Shown in pieces: positions 12,462-23,597 of a DNA stretch of 64,000 bases. Position 1 is the first letter of the stretch, and the number at the start of each line of letters is the position of its first letter. The position numbers and the translations under genes are program-made. A model generated the notes under the pieces. It did not search any database and was not told the DNA's origin. It worked only from the letters and a program-made list of their open reading frames with translations. This DNA is from Heligmosomoides polygyrus polygyrus. Taxonomy: Eukaryota > Nematoda > Chromadorea > Rhabditida > Heligmosomidae. Location of the stretch: positions 34,773,407 through 34,837,406 of the forward strand of contig OX377202.1 of NCBI GenBank assembly GCA_947396885.1. The letters run 5' to 3'.

Positions 12462-13079
12462 TAGCCTATTCATGAAGATGCGGGAGTGGAAAGGTAGACA
12501 ATGCCTTCCCGCTCCCTCTTCCGACTTCCCGCAGCCCGGTTGGTATTCATGAACCATCGGAGAGCGGGAGCGACCGCAACGTGAGAGTTAGACTGGCAGC
12601 GGAGGCGGGAATTACAGGAATTTAAAAAATAATTTCTCAATTTACCGTTTTTTCAACTGGATATTCAAGTATTTCTAGTATTGCAGAAATCCAAACACAC
12701 GACATTCAGGCTCAGAAGCACAGTGGACGGGAGTGGGCTGCATTACAACGCGAACTGATGGGGAATCAGTGTTTTGTTCTAGCTGGACGAATCCACTGAG
12801 TTCTTTTCGTTCCACTGAATGATTTCATTGCTTCCGCTCGAGATTCTTCAAGAAATTGCAACAGATTGCAAATTTTCCTCTAGAAAAACTAGGCATTCTA
12901 CTTTTGCGTGAAATCGTGGAGGACAAATGATATACAGTTCTATGCCTACATCTTCTTGTGAAGGTCTGGTAGTCGCCAGCCAACATTGAAAGTCGAGTCG
13001 CCTTTTCTAGTTGGCCTTTCTGCATTGCTGGAAATTACGTATGTTTTCCATAGTCCCCAAAAAAGTTAAGCAGGGAACG

Positions 13080-13365
13080 GTCGCACGAACGGGCGCCAGC
13101 AACGTCTCCATTTGTCCCTTCGCATGCCAGAGTGCTTCAATGGATCTTCCTTGCTCGAGCGCCACGAAGAGCGTCACATCTTGCGTTCAGGACCGTCACT
13201 AAGAAGTCCGACCAGCACGCTAGTGAACATTCTGTTTCGTGTTCTTTTGACATCTCGTTTAACTCAGTCGGTGACGGCTCTCCTCCGGTGCCCGGCATTA
13301 AGTTCACGGCTCACCTAATTGTCTAGGACTTGGCTCACACGTCAGCGTGTCTGATTTCGTATGTT
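13080..13365 (-). pseudogene. RTE reverse transcriptase C-terminal fragment
   Basis: Read on the minus strand, this stretch matches the last ~290 coding bases of the RTE at 19401-21911. For example, GAAGAAGTCCGACCA-type, GTTCTTTTGACATC and CACCTAATT blocks occur in the same order. It is diverged with indels and not translatable throughout. Confidence 0.7.
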
Positions 13366-13746
13366 AAAGATCGAAACAGCTGCATATAATGAGTGAGGTG
13401 ACATCCTCTTTGGTGTCCATAGCGATTGTTTCATAGTGTAGAAATGCCCCGATGTTGGCATGCTCACATCCGTGGCGTTCTATTCTCTCACATCTTTCTT
13501 CGATTTCTACGAAACCTCTGCTTGCATGGCGCACCGAGGACGTAGCGCTCAGCGTTGGACGTGCGACCATTAGAAAAAAGTTATCCTCCACATTCTCTAA
13601 CGATGAGACGAAGACAGACTGCAAGAAGAAATGGCTGAAGGGTTTTAGTAACAGTTTGCAGACCTTTTCGAATTTGGAACTACTTAAATATTGAAGAATT
13701 ATTTTCTAATTTCATACATATCCTCATTTTTATTTTTATCTTGTTG

Positions 13747-13959
13747 GGCGCAAATAGGTAGGAGGAGAGGGGGGGGGGGGGTGACTCCATACTCAGAGGT
13801 TGTCCGCTTTGGTAAGAAGGCACGTGTGTGTGAAATTACATCAGGAATGGCCTACCTCAGTTCATTGTAGTGGTAGAACACCCCGGTGCTGCAAAAAAAC
13901 GGATTGAAAAAGCACAAACCATTGTGTAGGGGGTAGCCACCCACGACTTTATGTGCGCC
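13747..13959 (+). mobile_element. 213 bp MITE, family with GGCGCAAATAGG ends
   Basis: The TIRs are GGCGCAAATAGG at the left and, reversed, GGCGCACATAAAG at the right. The internal block GAATGGCCTACCTCAGTTC followed by GTGGTAGAACACC is shared with copies at about 42425, 50146 and 52942. It lies within the TIR element 12462-14516. Confidence 0.75.
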
Positions 13960-14516
13960 TTTTGTTGTTTACTCCGAAATGCAATACTATCTCGCTGACG
14001 ATGTAATATTTTCCACTCAGAACGTGCTCTTAAAATGTCCACCGACTGGCAACGGGAATGAATAAGAAGTGGTACCGCGATATCCAGTAGATACAGAGTA
14101 CGTGGCGCATACGACGAAAAGACTATTCATCCTCAATGCTGCCGATCAATTATGTGATTTCTTCCAACAGTGTAAGTGGCAGCAGCTGAGCGCTGACCTT
14201 ATCTCTTCATTTCAGAGTGCGGCTCCTCCCTCCCCCCTGAAGATGGTCCAGGAAGACGTTACGAGACATATGGCGAAGATAACCCCCTGTGAAAACGACT
14301 TTCGATGCCAAAACAGCTATCGAAATCCCATTACGTGCAATTGCTCACACCACTTCACTGACGACTTCCCGGCGTTCCCGAGTGCGGGTAGGCTGAGCCT
14401 CCCGCCCCTTCCCGTTGCTTCCCGGCAGGTTCGTGAATACGAACTTTTGCTTCCCGCCACAGTTGATTCCCACGGGAAGCCTTGAACGTTCCTGGAAACG
14501 TTCATGAATACGGCCA

Positions 14517-15193
14517 CAGAAGTGGTCCTCTGAATGGAGCTCACCGCTTTCGGAGCAAAAGTCTAAAGTGCTCCACACTAGAACTGATAACGTGCCTCAC
14601 TACTCTATTAATAGTATACCACTTGATGAAGTTGAAAAAAAAACCTTGGGTTTCTAGTTAAGCAATCTGAATTTCGATAAACACTGTGCAACGGTACCAA
14701 GAAATCTATGAAAGCCATGTTTAATCTATTTAGAGCCTTGTCTTTAAATGACAGTTACATTCTTCTCCAGGCGTATAGGTTTTTTGTCAGGCCAATACTG
14801 GAGTATGGTACGCCAGTTTTTAACCCGTACATACGAAAGGCTAATGATATGATAGAACGAGTTCAGAACAGCTTCACCAGAAAGCTTATGATACGTAGCT
14901 TGGGGTTTGCATATGACCAAATTCCGTCAAGTAAAATCAGGAATCGTGAATTTGGGCTCGACACTCTTGAGTTTGGTAGAAGGAGAAATGACCTGTTGCT
15001 TTTTCGCAAAATTGCTAACGATGAAATCAGTATAAAACTCACAGACCTAGTGACGTTGAGAGCATCTAATACTCGTTGTGGTACAATAAAGTATGATGCT
15101 GGAAGAGCCAAGCAAAATTGTAGGCGCTTCTTTTTCTTGCATAGAACCCCCCTTCATAATTCCCAGGAAGATTCTGTCTCCTCCGAAGTATAA
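14517..15193 (+). pseudogene. Reverse transcriptase thumb/C-terminal region of the CR1-like element
   Basis: The frame resumes exactly after the insertion with a Trp-rich segment and a block ending SEQKSKVLH, typical of the region after the palm. It has a TAG stop at about 14657 and a frame change before 14708. An open frame then runs from 14708 to 15193, with the conserved block RPILEYGTPVFNP and IERVQNSFTRKL, the usual C-terminal signature of jockey/CR1 reverse transcriptases. The last ~15 codons run into a perfect hairpin. Confidence 0.8.
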
Positions 15194-15234
15194 GAAACTT
15201 CGGAGGAGACAGAATCTTCCTGGGAATTATGAAG
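15152..15234. repeat. Perfect 38 bp inverted repeat
   Basis: The arms 15152-15189 and 15197-15234 are exact reverse complements around a 7-base loop. The left arm is in the retrotransposon coding end. Confidence 0.95.
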
Positions 15235-15635
15235 CTTTTTAAAAATTCCTGAATTCACATCTGAAGCCATAACTTATTTATGCCTTAGTCGTTGTCCATC
15301 ACTTACGTTTTCACCTAGATAGTATGTGTAGATTGTATTGCTTTTCTCATTTGGTGTTTTTTTATACAACTTGTGCACGATTGTACTTGTACTCGTGTAA
15401 ATAAATAAAAAAATAAATAAATATTCTGCTCTTCGGAATCCTCCTACCACTATTATCAACCGTCCTAAAATATTCTAAAACGCCTTTCAAAGTTTAGAGA
15501 AATTGGAAAAACTAGCAAGGACCTTTTGCTGAACGCAATAGAAGCAAAATAAGGTGGTGTCTTGTGAGACGGTCGACCGATAAACCGCTGATTACGTTCA
15601 TGTCTGATCGTGAGCGTTGGTAACTAGGTGGCTGT

Positions 15636-15758
15636 TACAACCAGTGCTTTCTCAAGTTTCTCTTCTAAGTTTTCGAGCACTTGGCAGTACCCCAGTTTCT
15701 CCACATCATCCTCTGCATGTTTACAATCAAGTGCTGCCATTATCTCGTCATAACGACC
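15636..15758 (-). pseudogene. Decayed relative of the helical exon at 39779-39888
   Basis: The minus strand reads RYDEIMAALDCKHAE and continues with LENLEEKLEKAL, matching RYDDMMATLDCKHAE and LENLQKKLE at 39779-39888. The upstream acceptor is damaged here (CTG in place of CAG), and the stop after KLE is lost. Similarity stops at the exon edges, as expected for related genes rather than recent duplication. The family is not recognised. Confidence 0.5.
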
Positions 15759-16205
15759 AGAAAGTCACATAATTTCATCTGCGTTAACATAATAATGTGT
15801 CTTAAGCAACTTTATTCTATCATTTGAAGTCATATTGTGCACGCTCCTAGCTAACTGAACGAGGAGCAGCAGTGAAAACAGTGCCTCTTTCACATATGAG
15901 AAGCAACATTGACTCCAACGCCTCCAGAGTTATTGAACGTTAGGTCATCCTCGGCGCTTCATCCTAATACCGACATCCTTGCCTTATTGTTGATTCTCTT
16001 TCCTTCACTGAAGAGCCACAGGGGAGATGGTATGACAACAGGTTCGTTTGAATGAAGTGGCGAAATAAACTTTCTTAACTATGCGAAAGGTCAAGCCCGC
16101 GTTGCTCAACTGAGTACTGGGTGGTAACTGTGACGACGGAGCGGCAAACACTGCGGCTGAGTGAGGAGCCTTAGATGGGGTTGGTTATATACACAGCGCA
16201 AAAAG

Positions 16206-17010
16206 GTATGCAACGAAGCTGTCAGTTATGAATCCAACCGCATACGATTCAGCAACGTTTGAAGTGCTGCTGGCACATCCACATAAAACAGAACATCACC
16301 CAATAAAGCTGGCCTTACAAATGAGATTGGCAGCAGAGTTAAAAGCACGAGGAAAGCGGATAAAGAAAAGTGGCAGCAAGTCACCAAGTAAGATCCGACC
16401 GAACTCACAAACTTGTCAACTCCACATCAGAAGACGCACGACATGAAGAGATGGCGGCAGTTCACAAAAGCAGCGGATCCCGCACCTACGAAGGACTGCA
16501 TACAGCTCAGGAGAAGGAAAAAAGACTTGTTACTGGAATTGTGGTCACTCCGTATGCCAGCAATTTTAATACAGCCATCGTCCTGCATCCCAATCCTCCC
16601 CGCTTGACGGTTACTCTTGCATTCTGCAAAGGAGCCGAGGGCAGCGTTGCAGCATGTGGATGGCGACAAGTACCAGCGCCCATAAGACTACAAGTTGGCA
16701 GCCAAATATCAGTGACCCGGCCACATCGGGGAAATGACAAGCGACTAGTGAAACGGGCAGTGAAGGTGCACCGCGCAACCCTCTTTGGTTCTTCAACGGT
16801 GGGTTTCTTCTGAACCTTGTGAAGTACTGCTGAATAGTTGCTGTCAGGCCCAGCAGTCTCCGTTAATCTGGATTTTCTGGATTCTGTCCAGAGGTGGGTA
16901 AAGGTAAGGTTGTCAAAATCGGCTACAAGCGTCTGTGCTGCTACACCTTGTCCAGGAGGGATTTTTATATCCTGAACGGTTTTTAGGGCAGGCCTTCCAG
17001 ATCTTTTCAC
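16206..17010. repeat. Dispersed repeat, copy 1 (empty site for the Tc1-like insertion)
   Basis: This sequence recurs in inverted orientation at about 36330-37500 and, more diverged, at about 44503-45310. ORFs exist on both strands (for example 16413-16607 and 16507-17010 minus) but none shows a family motif. The minus ORF contains GQGVAAQTLVADFDN, and the plus ORF a Lys/Arg-rich block before DLLLELWSLRMP. It is probably an old transposon or gene-derived repeat. Coding strand and function are unknown. Confidence 0.6.
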
Positions 17011-18217
17011 GACGATGTGGTCGAGTTCTCTCCTTCTTAGTCAGCTAGATCATCTTTTGACTCTCCTTCTCGAAAAGGCTACTATAGACAGCCAGGTTAT
17101 GAAAGATAGTCACATCAAGAATTATTATTTCTTCTGGGCTCATCTAGTTGAGGCGCGTGTAGCGCAGTCATATTAGGGGCCAGCCGTCGGTCATTTCAAT
17201 TTTTCTCTTTCTCCTCCTTTTGAAACCAAAGCAAAGAGGTCGCTTTGATTTCAGAAGACGTAAAGCTAGAGGAGTGTCCAATTTGATTTGAAAATGGAAG
17301 CTCGACGCGACCAAGTATATATGGGGTGCCCCAAAAAAGTAAGCACTTCTGATTTGACAACTTACTGCCAGCAAAGATTGAAACACCATTTCAGACTCGA
17401 TTAATTATGCATTGGCTGAAGGCTTGTTACATTCCTGTTATTATTTAACCACATTGACATTTGCTGTGTGCTTCTGTTAACGTTCGGAACTTGACAGTGC
17501 ACTACATCTTGTGACAAAGTGCCGGGTTTCCTGAAAAACTTAAGCACTATATGAAACGCCACACCTATTGCTGCCAGTACAATATGTATAAAATTAACAA
17601 GTTTAAATCAGGTTCGTTTCGCCACTAATCCACATACGAACCTTTTGATATAGCATCTCCCCGGTGGCTCATCAGTGGGACGGGGAGATGCTACGTATAA
17701 AAAGAATAAATAAAATAAAGTGTAAATTAACAAAAAGAAAACAAAAAGGAGCTAACTCACGTACTCGTCCTATACATAGTGAAGATACCTGAAACTGTAA
17801 AAATTGGTAATGAATCTGAATAACTAACACCATTACTTAGCAGAAGAACGGAGTGACCTAGAGAATAACAAGAAATAACATAGAAATGAAAGGAGACGGA
17901 GGAAGCCTAACGAGATAGGAAAAGGACGGCAAGAAGTGGAAAAGAATTGGAAAAAGGGTTGAAGGGGTGTTTAGGATATTATGCGCGAAATCCTAAGAAA
18001 TGGGCAACAACGAAGGTGCGAGGTTTGATACTCAGCGAGAAGTCGCAAGGCAGTGGAAATAGAGCGCGGTTTTTGCTCAAGATAAAGAGTGGGATCCGCT
18101 ACCTCCACTGCAATAATAGTAAGCGACCAACTAAAGTACTTGGTGTATTATATAAATACTTATATATACATAATTATACAATTAAGATCGCCTGGAAACA
18201 ATACGAAGTACTATTAG
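17011..18217. other. Mostly unassigned; a hairpin and probable 3' flank of the Naiad-type element
   Basis: It contains GTGTAGCGCAGTC near 17158, which resembles the A-box start of the SINE at 32430-32775. It also holds two related segments, CCCCAAAAAAGTAAGCACT (17329) and CCTGAAAAACTTAAGCACT (17531), and a 13 bp hairpin at 17651-17692. I see no gene. Confidence 0.4.
17651..17692. repeat. 13 bp-arm hairpin
   Basis: TAGCATCTCCCCG and its exact complement CGGGGAGATGCTA flank a 16-base loop. Confidence 0.8.
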
Positions 18218-18225
18218 TTATGGGC

Positions 18226-19400
18226 CGCCACAAATAGACCTGACAAAATTTTTTATATCTTTATGTTTGTCTGACATGTCATACTTATAGAGTATATGTT
18301 TGTTGTTATATAAACATTTAAGTATACTTGAAATGACAAAATCTTTGCTATAACCATTGAGAGCGAAAATGTTTTGCATTTCTTTTACTTTATCACTAAA
18401 GTTTATCAAATCTGAACATGCGTTGGCTATTCTTAAAGTCTCAGTGTAAATAGTGTTTCCTTTAACTCTGAGGGATATTTCCGAATTTATATGTGGGTAT
18501 CTGTTGACTCTAAAACAAAAAGAGTCTGTTTTGTTGTAGAGGTTGTTTCTATTTTGTGTCCTATTACTTTGAGGGTAACATCAAGATAGTTACATTCGTA
18601 TTCATTAATATGGGTCTTTTTTAGTACCAGCATATTTTTATAAATTAATGTAGGACATAATTTACATAGTCCTCATTAAAGTTGTGTATTATAAGAAGAT
18701 CATCCATATATCTAAAAGGTATAAATAATTGGCTACCATAGTTTCTAGTGTTTTTCGAGTATTCAAACTCGAGCATAGACATAGTTAGATCTGCCAAAAG
18801 CGGGCTAAAATTGCCTCCTTGTGGAACTCCTAGGTTTTGTTTGTATATTGTTCCTGCAAACACACAATAACTATTTCTTAGTAAATAATCAATTAAATAT
18901 AAGAGATCGGTAGTATCGTAACATCTGTAATTATCTATGGAAGAATGGGTATAAAAAACTTTAAAACCATTACATGCAACCAATTTTTTACATGCGTTTT
19001 TAAAACATAAAGTCATGAGATCTTTCATTTTGGATATAATGACGTTATGTGGTATGTTAGTAAACATGTCTGTAAAGTCTGCGGAGTATAACTTCATATT
19101 GCTATTACGTAAGTTATTAATTTCCTCTGCAATGTTAGTAATATTTATAGACCAATATGTTTTAATGGTTCTGCTATTGTTTGATATACTTTTGGCGTAG
19201 TGATAAAGTGATTTTTAAAAAATGAAAAAATGCAACAAAGCTCTAAGGCAATAGATTTTACGCTACTGTTTCTGGCGCCAGTAATAAATCTAAACTTAAT
19301 AGGATTTTTATGTAGTTTAGGCAACGCATAAATAATAGGAAGATCCACATCCGAAATAACTTTAAGTTTGTGTTTACTCTGAAAATATCTATGTTTAAAA
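18226..19400 (-). pseudogene. Naiad reverse transcriptase palm and thumb
   Basis: Minus-strand motifs in order are LPKLHKNPIKFRFIT (about 19320-19276), YSADFTDMFTNIP (motif A, about 19088), LGVPQGGNFSPLLADL (motif B, about 18829) and FRYMDDLLI (motif C with YMDD, about 18716). The thumb follows in shifted frames, with NGYSKDFVISSILKCLY near 18350. The catalytic Asp residues are present. Stops and frameshifts between the palm and thumb mean no intact protein. Confidence 0.85.
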
Positions 19401-19413
19401 ATTATGGCCGAAT

Positions 19414-20451
19414 CGAACGTCTGCGACTGAAGCGATGTGGCTCCGTGCCAGCCTTGACTGTGACGACGAAGACGTCGAGGCCTTCTACGTGGAGCTGGTG
19501 AAGTTCTATAAGGAAGATCACACCTTCTACAAGGTGATCGTCGGCGACTTCAACGCCAAGATCGGGCCACGAAGGTCGCCGGAAGAACTTCACATCGGAA
19601 CCCACGGTTTGAAGTGGAACGAGCAAGGTGAAAGGCTGTCTGAGCTTATCATGTCGACCAAGACCATCCATGGAAACTCGCAGTTTGAGAAGCCTCCCTC
19701 CCTACGATGGACCTGGGAATCCCCCGGTGGCCAGTTTCACAACGAGATCGACCACATCATCTTCAATCGCAAGTATTGCCTGACCGATGTCTCCGTTGTC
19801 CCCAAGTTCTTCACGGGATCGGACCACCGCCTCCTTCGCGCGAGGTTCCGCTTTTCGCGTCAAGGAGAGAAGGCCGCGAAGTTCAAGAAGAGGAATCCCA
19901 GAACGACCATCAACTGGGATCTCTACACCTCTCTTGTCGGCCTTTGGGAAGATGCCGTCATGGACAACGTCGACGAGGAATACGATTGCTTCGTGCACCA
20001 TCTCCACGATAGTGCTCAGGGAGCCGAGAGTTTAAGGACCACCAAGAGACGCCTGTCTCCGGAAACTCTTGAGCTGATACGCCAGCGTAGAGCAGCACGA
20101 GCGTCAGGCAACTACCAACTGACGTCCGAGCTTGCAAAGCGATGCAGAGCGGCAATAAAGGAAGATCGCAAAGAGAGAAGGGCGGAAGTGTTGGCTGAAG
20201 CAGCAGAGGCAGGGCTGAGCATCCGCAATGCCCGCCGGAACTTCGCCAACTTCAAGACCAAGATGACCGCTCTCCGACGTCCTGACGGAACCATCACCTC
20301 TTCCAGAAGGACCATGGAGAAAGTCATCCACGACTTCTACTCCGATCTCTTCGATAGCCACGTCCACCTGCCCCATGCCATCTTCCGCAGGATGGATACG
20401 TCGTCCCCTCTGTTCTCTCTTCCGAAATCCGACACGCCATCTCGTCGGTGA
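19414..20451 (+). pseudogene. RTE AP endonuclease C-terminal part and linker
   Basis: The frame carries VIVGDFNAKIGPRR (the D-x-N motif), RWTWESPGG, NEIDHIIFN and the catalytic-type SDHRLLRARF (about 19820). The N-terminal catalytic segments are missing. A Lys/Arg-rich linker follows, then the frame ends at a TGA (20449-20451). The reverse transcriptase frame is open across this point, so a single frameshift lies at about 20385-20400. Confidence 0.85.
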
Positions 20452-21909
20452 AGAAACGTACAGCACCCGGTTCTGACAGGATCAGAGCTGAACACCTGAA
20501 GAACCTCCCGCCAGCGCTCATCAACACCTTGGCGCGGCTCTTCACACGCTATATGTCCGAATGCAAGGTTCCATCTCAGTGGAAGACCAGCAAGACCGTT
20601 TTGCTGTACAAGAAGGGAGACGTGCACGACATTGGCAACTATCGCCCGATCTGCCTGTTGTCCGTAGTCTACAAGCTGTTCACTCGAGTCATCCTGAATA
20701 GGATTAGTAGAACGCTGGACGAAGGACAGCCATGCGAACAAGCAGGATTTCGGAGAGGATTCAGCACGATCGACCACATACACACCATTACGAAGCTCAT
20801 CGAAGAAGGCATTCGACTCCGTCGAGACTGAAGCGGTCATGGAAGCCCTGCTCACCCAGGGCGTTCCTACTCAGTACATCAGGGTCCTTCGAGAGCTGTA
20901 CAGTGGATTCACGACCAAGATCTCACCATTCTACAACGACGTCGTCATTGACGTGAAGAGAGGGGTTCGACAAGGGGATACCATATCCCCGAAGCTCTTC
21001 AGCGCCACCCTCGAAAACGTCATGCGCGAACTAGAATGGGAAGACATGGGAGTGAAGGTCGACGGCCGGCAACTGCACCATCTTCGCTTCGCTGACGACA
21101 TCGTGCTCATAACACCGAGCATCAGTCAGGCGGAACGAATGCTGGCCGACTTCGATCGTGTATGTGGAAGCGTTGGACTGCAGCTGAATCTTACGAAGAC
21201 GATGTTCATGAAGAACGGATGGGTTTCTGATGCCCCATTCTCGCTCAACGGAACGAACATCTCCGAATGCTCCAGCTATGTGTATCTGGGTCGCGAAGTC
21301 AACATGGCCAACGACCTAGCACCAGAGCTGAGCAGGAGGAAACGAGCGGCTTGGGGAGTTTTCAAGAGCGTCGAAGAAGTCGCGAAGAAGACGAAGAACG
21401 TCCGACTCCGTGCCCACCTATTCGACTCCACTGTTCTCCCTAACCTAACATACGCCTCAGAGACCTGGGCTATACGAAAGCAGGATGAACACGCGATCAG
21501 CGTCGCGCAGCGTGGAATCGAGAGGACGATGCTCGGAGTGACACGACTCACGCAAGTGAGAGAAGGCCTTCGGAGTTCCGAGCTTCGCCGACGTTCGAAG
21601 ATCAGAGACGCTGTCGCGTGGGCGAAGTTGTCGAAAATTAGGTGGGCCGGCCACGTAATGCGATTCGCAGTCACCCGCTGGACGAGAGTCGTCACAGATT
21701 GGATTCCGCGGGATGTCAAAAGAACACCAGGACGCCCACCAACGCGTTGGTCGGACTTCTTCGTGAAAGCCCTGAACGACCGATATGACGCTCTTCGTGT
21801 CCCTCGAGCGAGGAGGATCCATTGGACCACTCTGGCACGCGACAGGGACGAATGGAGACGCTGCTGGCGCCCGCTCGAGAAAGTCGATGATCAACGGGAC
21901 GACAGGTGA
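20401..21909 (+). pseudogene. RTE reverse transcriptase with a deletion through motif A
   Basis: It starts with KKRTAPGSDRIRAEHL, WKTSKTVLLYKKGD, NYRPICLLSVVYKLFTRVI and EQAGFRRGFSTIDHI. Then KLIEE joins directly to KAFDSVE in another frame at about 20805. The segment between them, which normally carries the first catalytic Asp, is lost and the frame is shifted. Beyond it RGVRQGDTISPKLF (motif B) and RFADDIVL (motif C) are intact, and the C-terminal domain is complete to about 21909. Confidence 0.85.
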
Positions 21910-21911
21910 TA

Positions 21912-22990
21912 CAGGTGATCTATAGTATTAACAATAGTATATGTGTTATTGGTATTTATATTGATAAAGGAATCCAGAGTGTTGTTAAGTTTGATTCCCA
22001 TATCATTCCTTAAGCTTAGAAGATAAAGCTTTTTGCATACTAGGCCATAGTTATTAGATGCTTTATCTAAAGGACAGAAAACGAATTCCTTTTGTAATAC
22101 CTTAATTTCCTTATAGGGTATGTACACTTTATCGTCCATATATTTAGCATTAATGAGTGGCTTAATTTTAATTCTAAATTGTTTATTAAAATATTCGTAT
22201 AGTTTTTTGATTTTGTTAGGTGTTCTTATATTGTAAAACTTGCTTATCTGCTTAACTGTTTTTTCCACTGTATTTTTATACTCAATAATAATGTCATTTT
22301 TATTGTAACCATTATATGGTCTGTATTTCGTACCTTTTTGTAAAATTTTATTTAGCTGCTTATGTTGAATAATCTTTAGGTCACCTGTAATAATGTGGTC
22401 GTGACCAGTATCTATAAAATTTTTATATTCATTATATTTTGTTTTACAAATGCAATCACTTTTAATAATGTGAGCACATTCTTCGAGTGTAATGTTTTTA
22501 AGTAGTTTGTTGTAATTAAATATAATACTGGAAATAGGTCGCGAATATGTATAAACTACTTTAAAGGGAATAAATTCTTTTTGAGAGTTATTATTAACAA
22601 AGAGTTTAACTTCAGTACTATTAAAAATTTTGTTAAAGTTTATGTGATCAAAAATTGTTCCTCTGTAGTTCATAGTAATATGCTTAACCTTGTAATTTTT
22701 GTTAATATTATTCACGTTGTCTATTCCATATTTGATGTGAGCTAGTAGGCATAACACTATAAATTTGGCTTTACTTTTTAGATTACTTAAGAAATCTGGG
22801 TTTAGACTGTAATTGATCAGTTGTTTTATGTTTTGTTTATTTAGCATTTTAAGTTTATGATGGATGTCAGAAACTAGTATATTATTTTCTCCTGTAGTTA
22901 CGTATTCAATAAATTTGCTAACATCATAGTGTATTTTGTTCTTTCTTTTTCTTTTAGAACCTCTGTTTTTTCTTTCCTTAATTATTTTTA
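21912..22990 (-). pseudogene. Naiad linker and N-terminal part of reverse transcriptase
   Basis: This is an open frame of about 350 residues in phase with the post-frameshift GIY-YIG frame. It is rich in Asn, Lys and Ile. It begins with a basic stretch (RGSKRKRKNK) and includes FVFCPLDKASNNYGLVCKKLY (shared pattern PLDKA-N-xxLVC), typical of the segment before the PLE palm. It runs into the 3' end of the inserted RTE at about 21911, where the last residues are RTE-derived. Confidence 0.75.
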
Positions 22991-23597
22991 AAGCATAATA
23001 CGGATGACTAGTTTTATACTTAATGGATTTATTATATTAGATACGTTTCCATATCCCTTAATGTTATCATTTAATCCAAAAGGGAAGGCACTATTGAGCA
23101 ATTTAATCCAAAAAACTTCTTTACTAAATAAAGTGTTTATATCTGTGTTTTCGTCTAATGAATCAAGAACTGTAAACGATAAAGAGGAGAGACATTCTTG
23201 AAAATGTTGATGTAAAGTAAATTTCTTTCTGTTTTTTATGTAATAAATATGCTCCCGTATTCTCTCCTTTAAGCTTCTGGTGGTCACCCCTACGTATTGT
23301 AATCTACAGTTATCACAGGTGATACAATAAACCACTGATTTAGATTTACAGTTAGTAACCTCTTTTTTATAAGTGTTTATGTGAAAACCAGTGATCGAGG
23401 AATCTATAAAATTTTCGAAATTTATTATATTACAGTACTTACAATTATTATCGCAAGCAGACCCTTTGTTATAATTTCCAAAATCTCTAATATTGTATTG
23501 ATTGCTCCCATTTTTATATTTGTAAAAGGTAGAGCGGGTATGGTAACTTGCTGCGGTGTTGGTGCTTTGTTCTGTTTTTCAAGATGACGATGTTAAG
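22990..23597 (-). pseudogene. GIY-YIG endonuclease domain with upstream Cys motif (Naiad N-terminus)
   Basis: The open frame starts after a TAA at about 23597. It shows a CX3CX2C cluster (ACDNNCKYC, about 23430-23456), then NCKSKSVVYCITC and QYVGVTTRSLKERIREH. These correspond to the GIY and YIG strands and the catalytic Arg of the family. The Glu-containing segment KEVFWIKLLNSAFPFGLND near 23095 is the usual C-terminal block of PLE endonucleases. A one-base frameshift near 23015 breaks the join to the reverse transcriptase; the other frame carries on without a stop into the next ORF. No promoter was identified. Confidence 0.85.

Larger units (their letters stand above)
12462..14516. mobile_element. 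2.05 kb TIR DNA element inserted in the CR1-like element
   Basis: The left end is TAGCCTATTCATGAA and the right end, reversed, TGGCCGTATTCATGAA. CAG is duplicated at 12459-12461 and 14517-14519. Removing the insert and one CAG restores the retrotransposon reading frame at that point, which proves the boundaries. Inside are a 213 bp MITE and a decayed RTE fragment, so the element was itself a target. Short inverted GC-rich blocks lie near both ends. No transposase is recognised. Confidence 0.8.
12035..15423 (+). mobile_element. CR1/jockey-like non-LTR retrotransposon remnant, split by a 2.05 kb insertion
   Basis: The reverse transcriptase palm lies at about 12062-12461, and the thumb and C-terminal region at 14517-15193. 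The coding sequence joins exactly across the inserted DNA. An A-rich tail made of AAATA-type repeats closes the element at about 15396-15423, typical of CR1-group 3' ends. The 5' end (ORF1 and endonuclease) is absent. Frame errors and a poly-G expansion show that it is dead. The assignment to CR1 rather than another jockey-superfamily clade is by motif style only. Confidence 0.75.
19401..21911 (+). mobile_element. 5'-truncated RTE non-LTR retrotransposon inserted in the Naiad element
   Basis: It encodes the C-terminal part of the AP endonuclease and nearly all of the reverse transcriptase. It ends in short direct repeats (CAGGTGATACAGGTGAT, about 21903-21919), a typical RTE tail. The start at about 19401 falls inside the endonuclease, consistent with 5' truncation. 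No clear target-site duplication is seen. It is GC-richer than the surrounding Naiad DNA. Fragments of the same family lie at 13080-13365 and 49617-49940. Confidence 0.85.
18226..23597 (-). mobile_element. Penelope-like element of Naiad type (N-terminal GIY-YIG), interrupted by an RTE
   Basis: On the minus strand the order is a Cys motif, a GIY-YIG endonuclease, a linker, the reverse transcriptase palm, then the thumb. Most Penelope-like elements have the endonuclease at the C-terminus. The permuted N-terminal order is that described for Naiads, which are known from invertebrates. The coding length without the RTE (19401-21911) is about 2.86 kb, so near complete. Breaks are a frameshift near 23015, further frame changes between 19145 and 19097 and near 18500, and the RTE insertion. 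The sequence is much more AT-rich than the RTEs. Terminal repeats were not identified. Confidence 0.85.

Noticed and set aside
16507..17010. 167-residue minus ORF as a gene
   Set aside because: It lies in a three-copy repeat, competes with an equally long opposite-strand frame, and shows no domain or splice context.
17640..17700. Possible hammerhead ribozyme (CTGATGAG on the minus strand in a hairpin), tempting next to a Penelope-like element
   Set aside because: No GAAA core or stem II/III arrangement follows, so the hammerhead consensus is not met.
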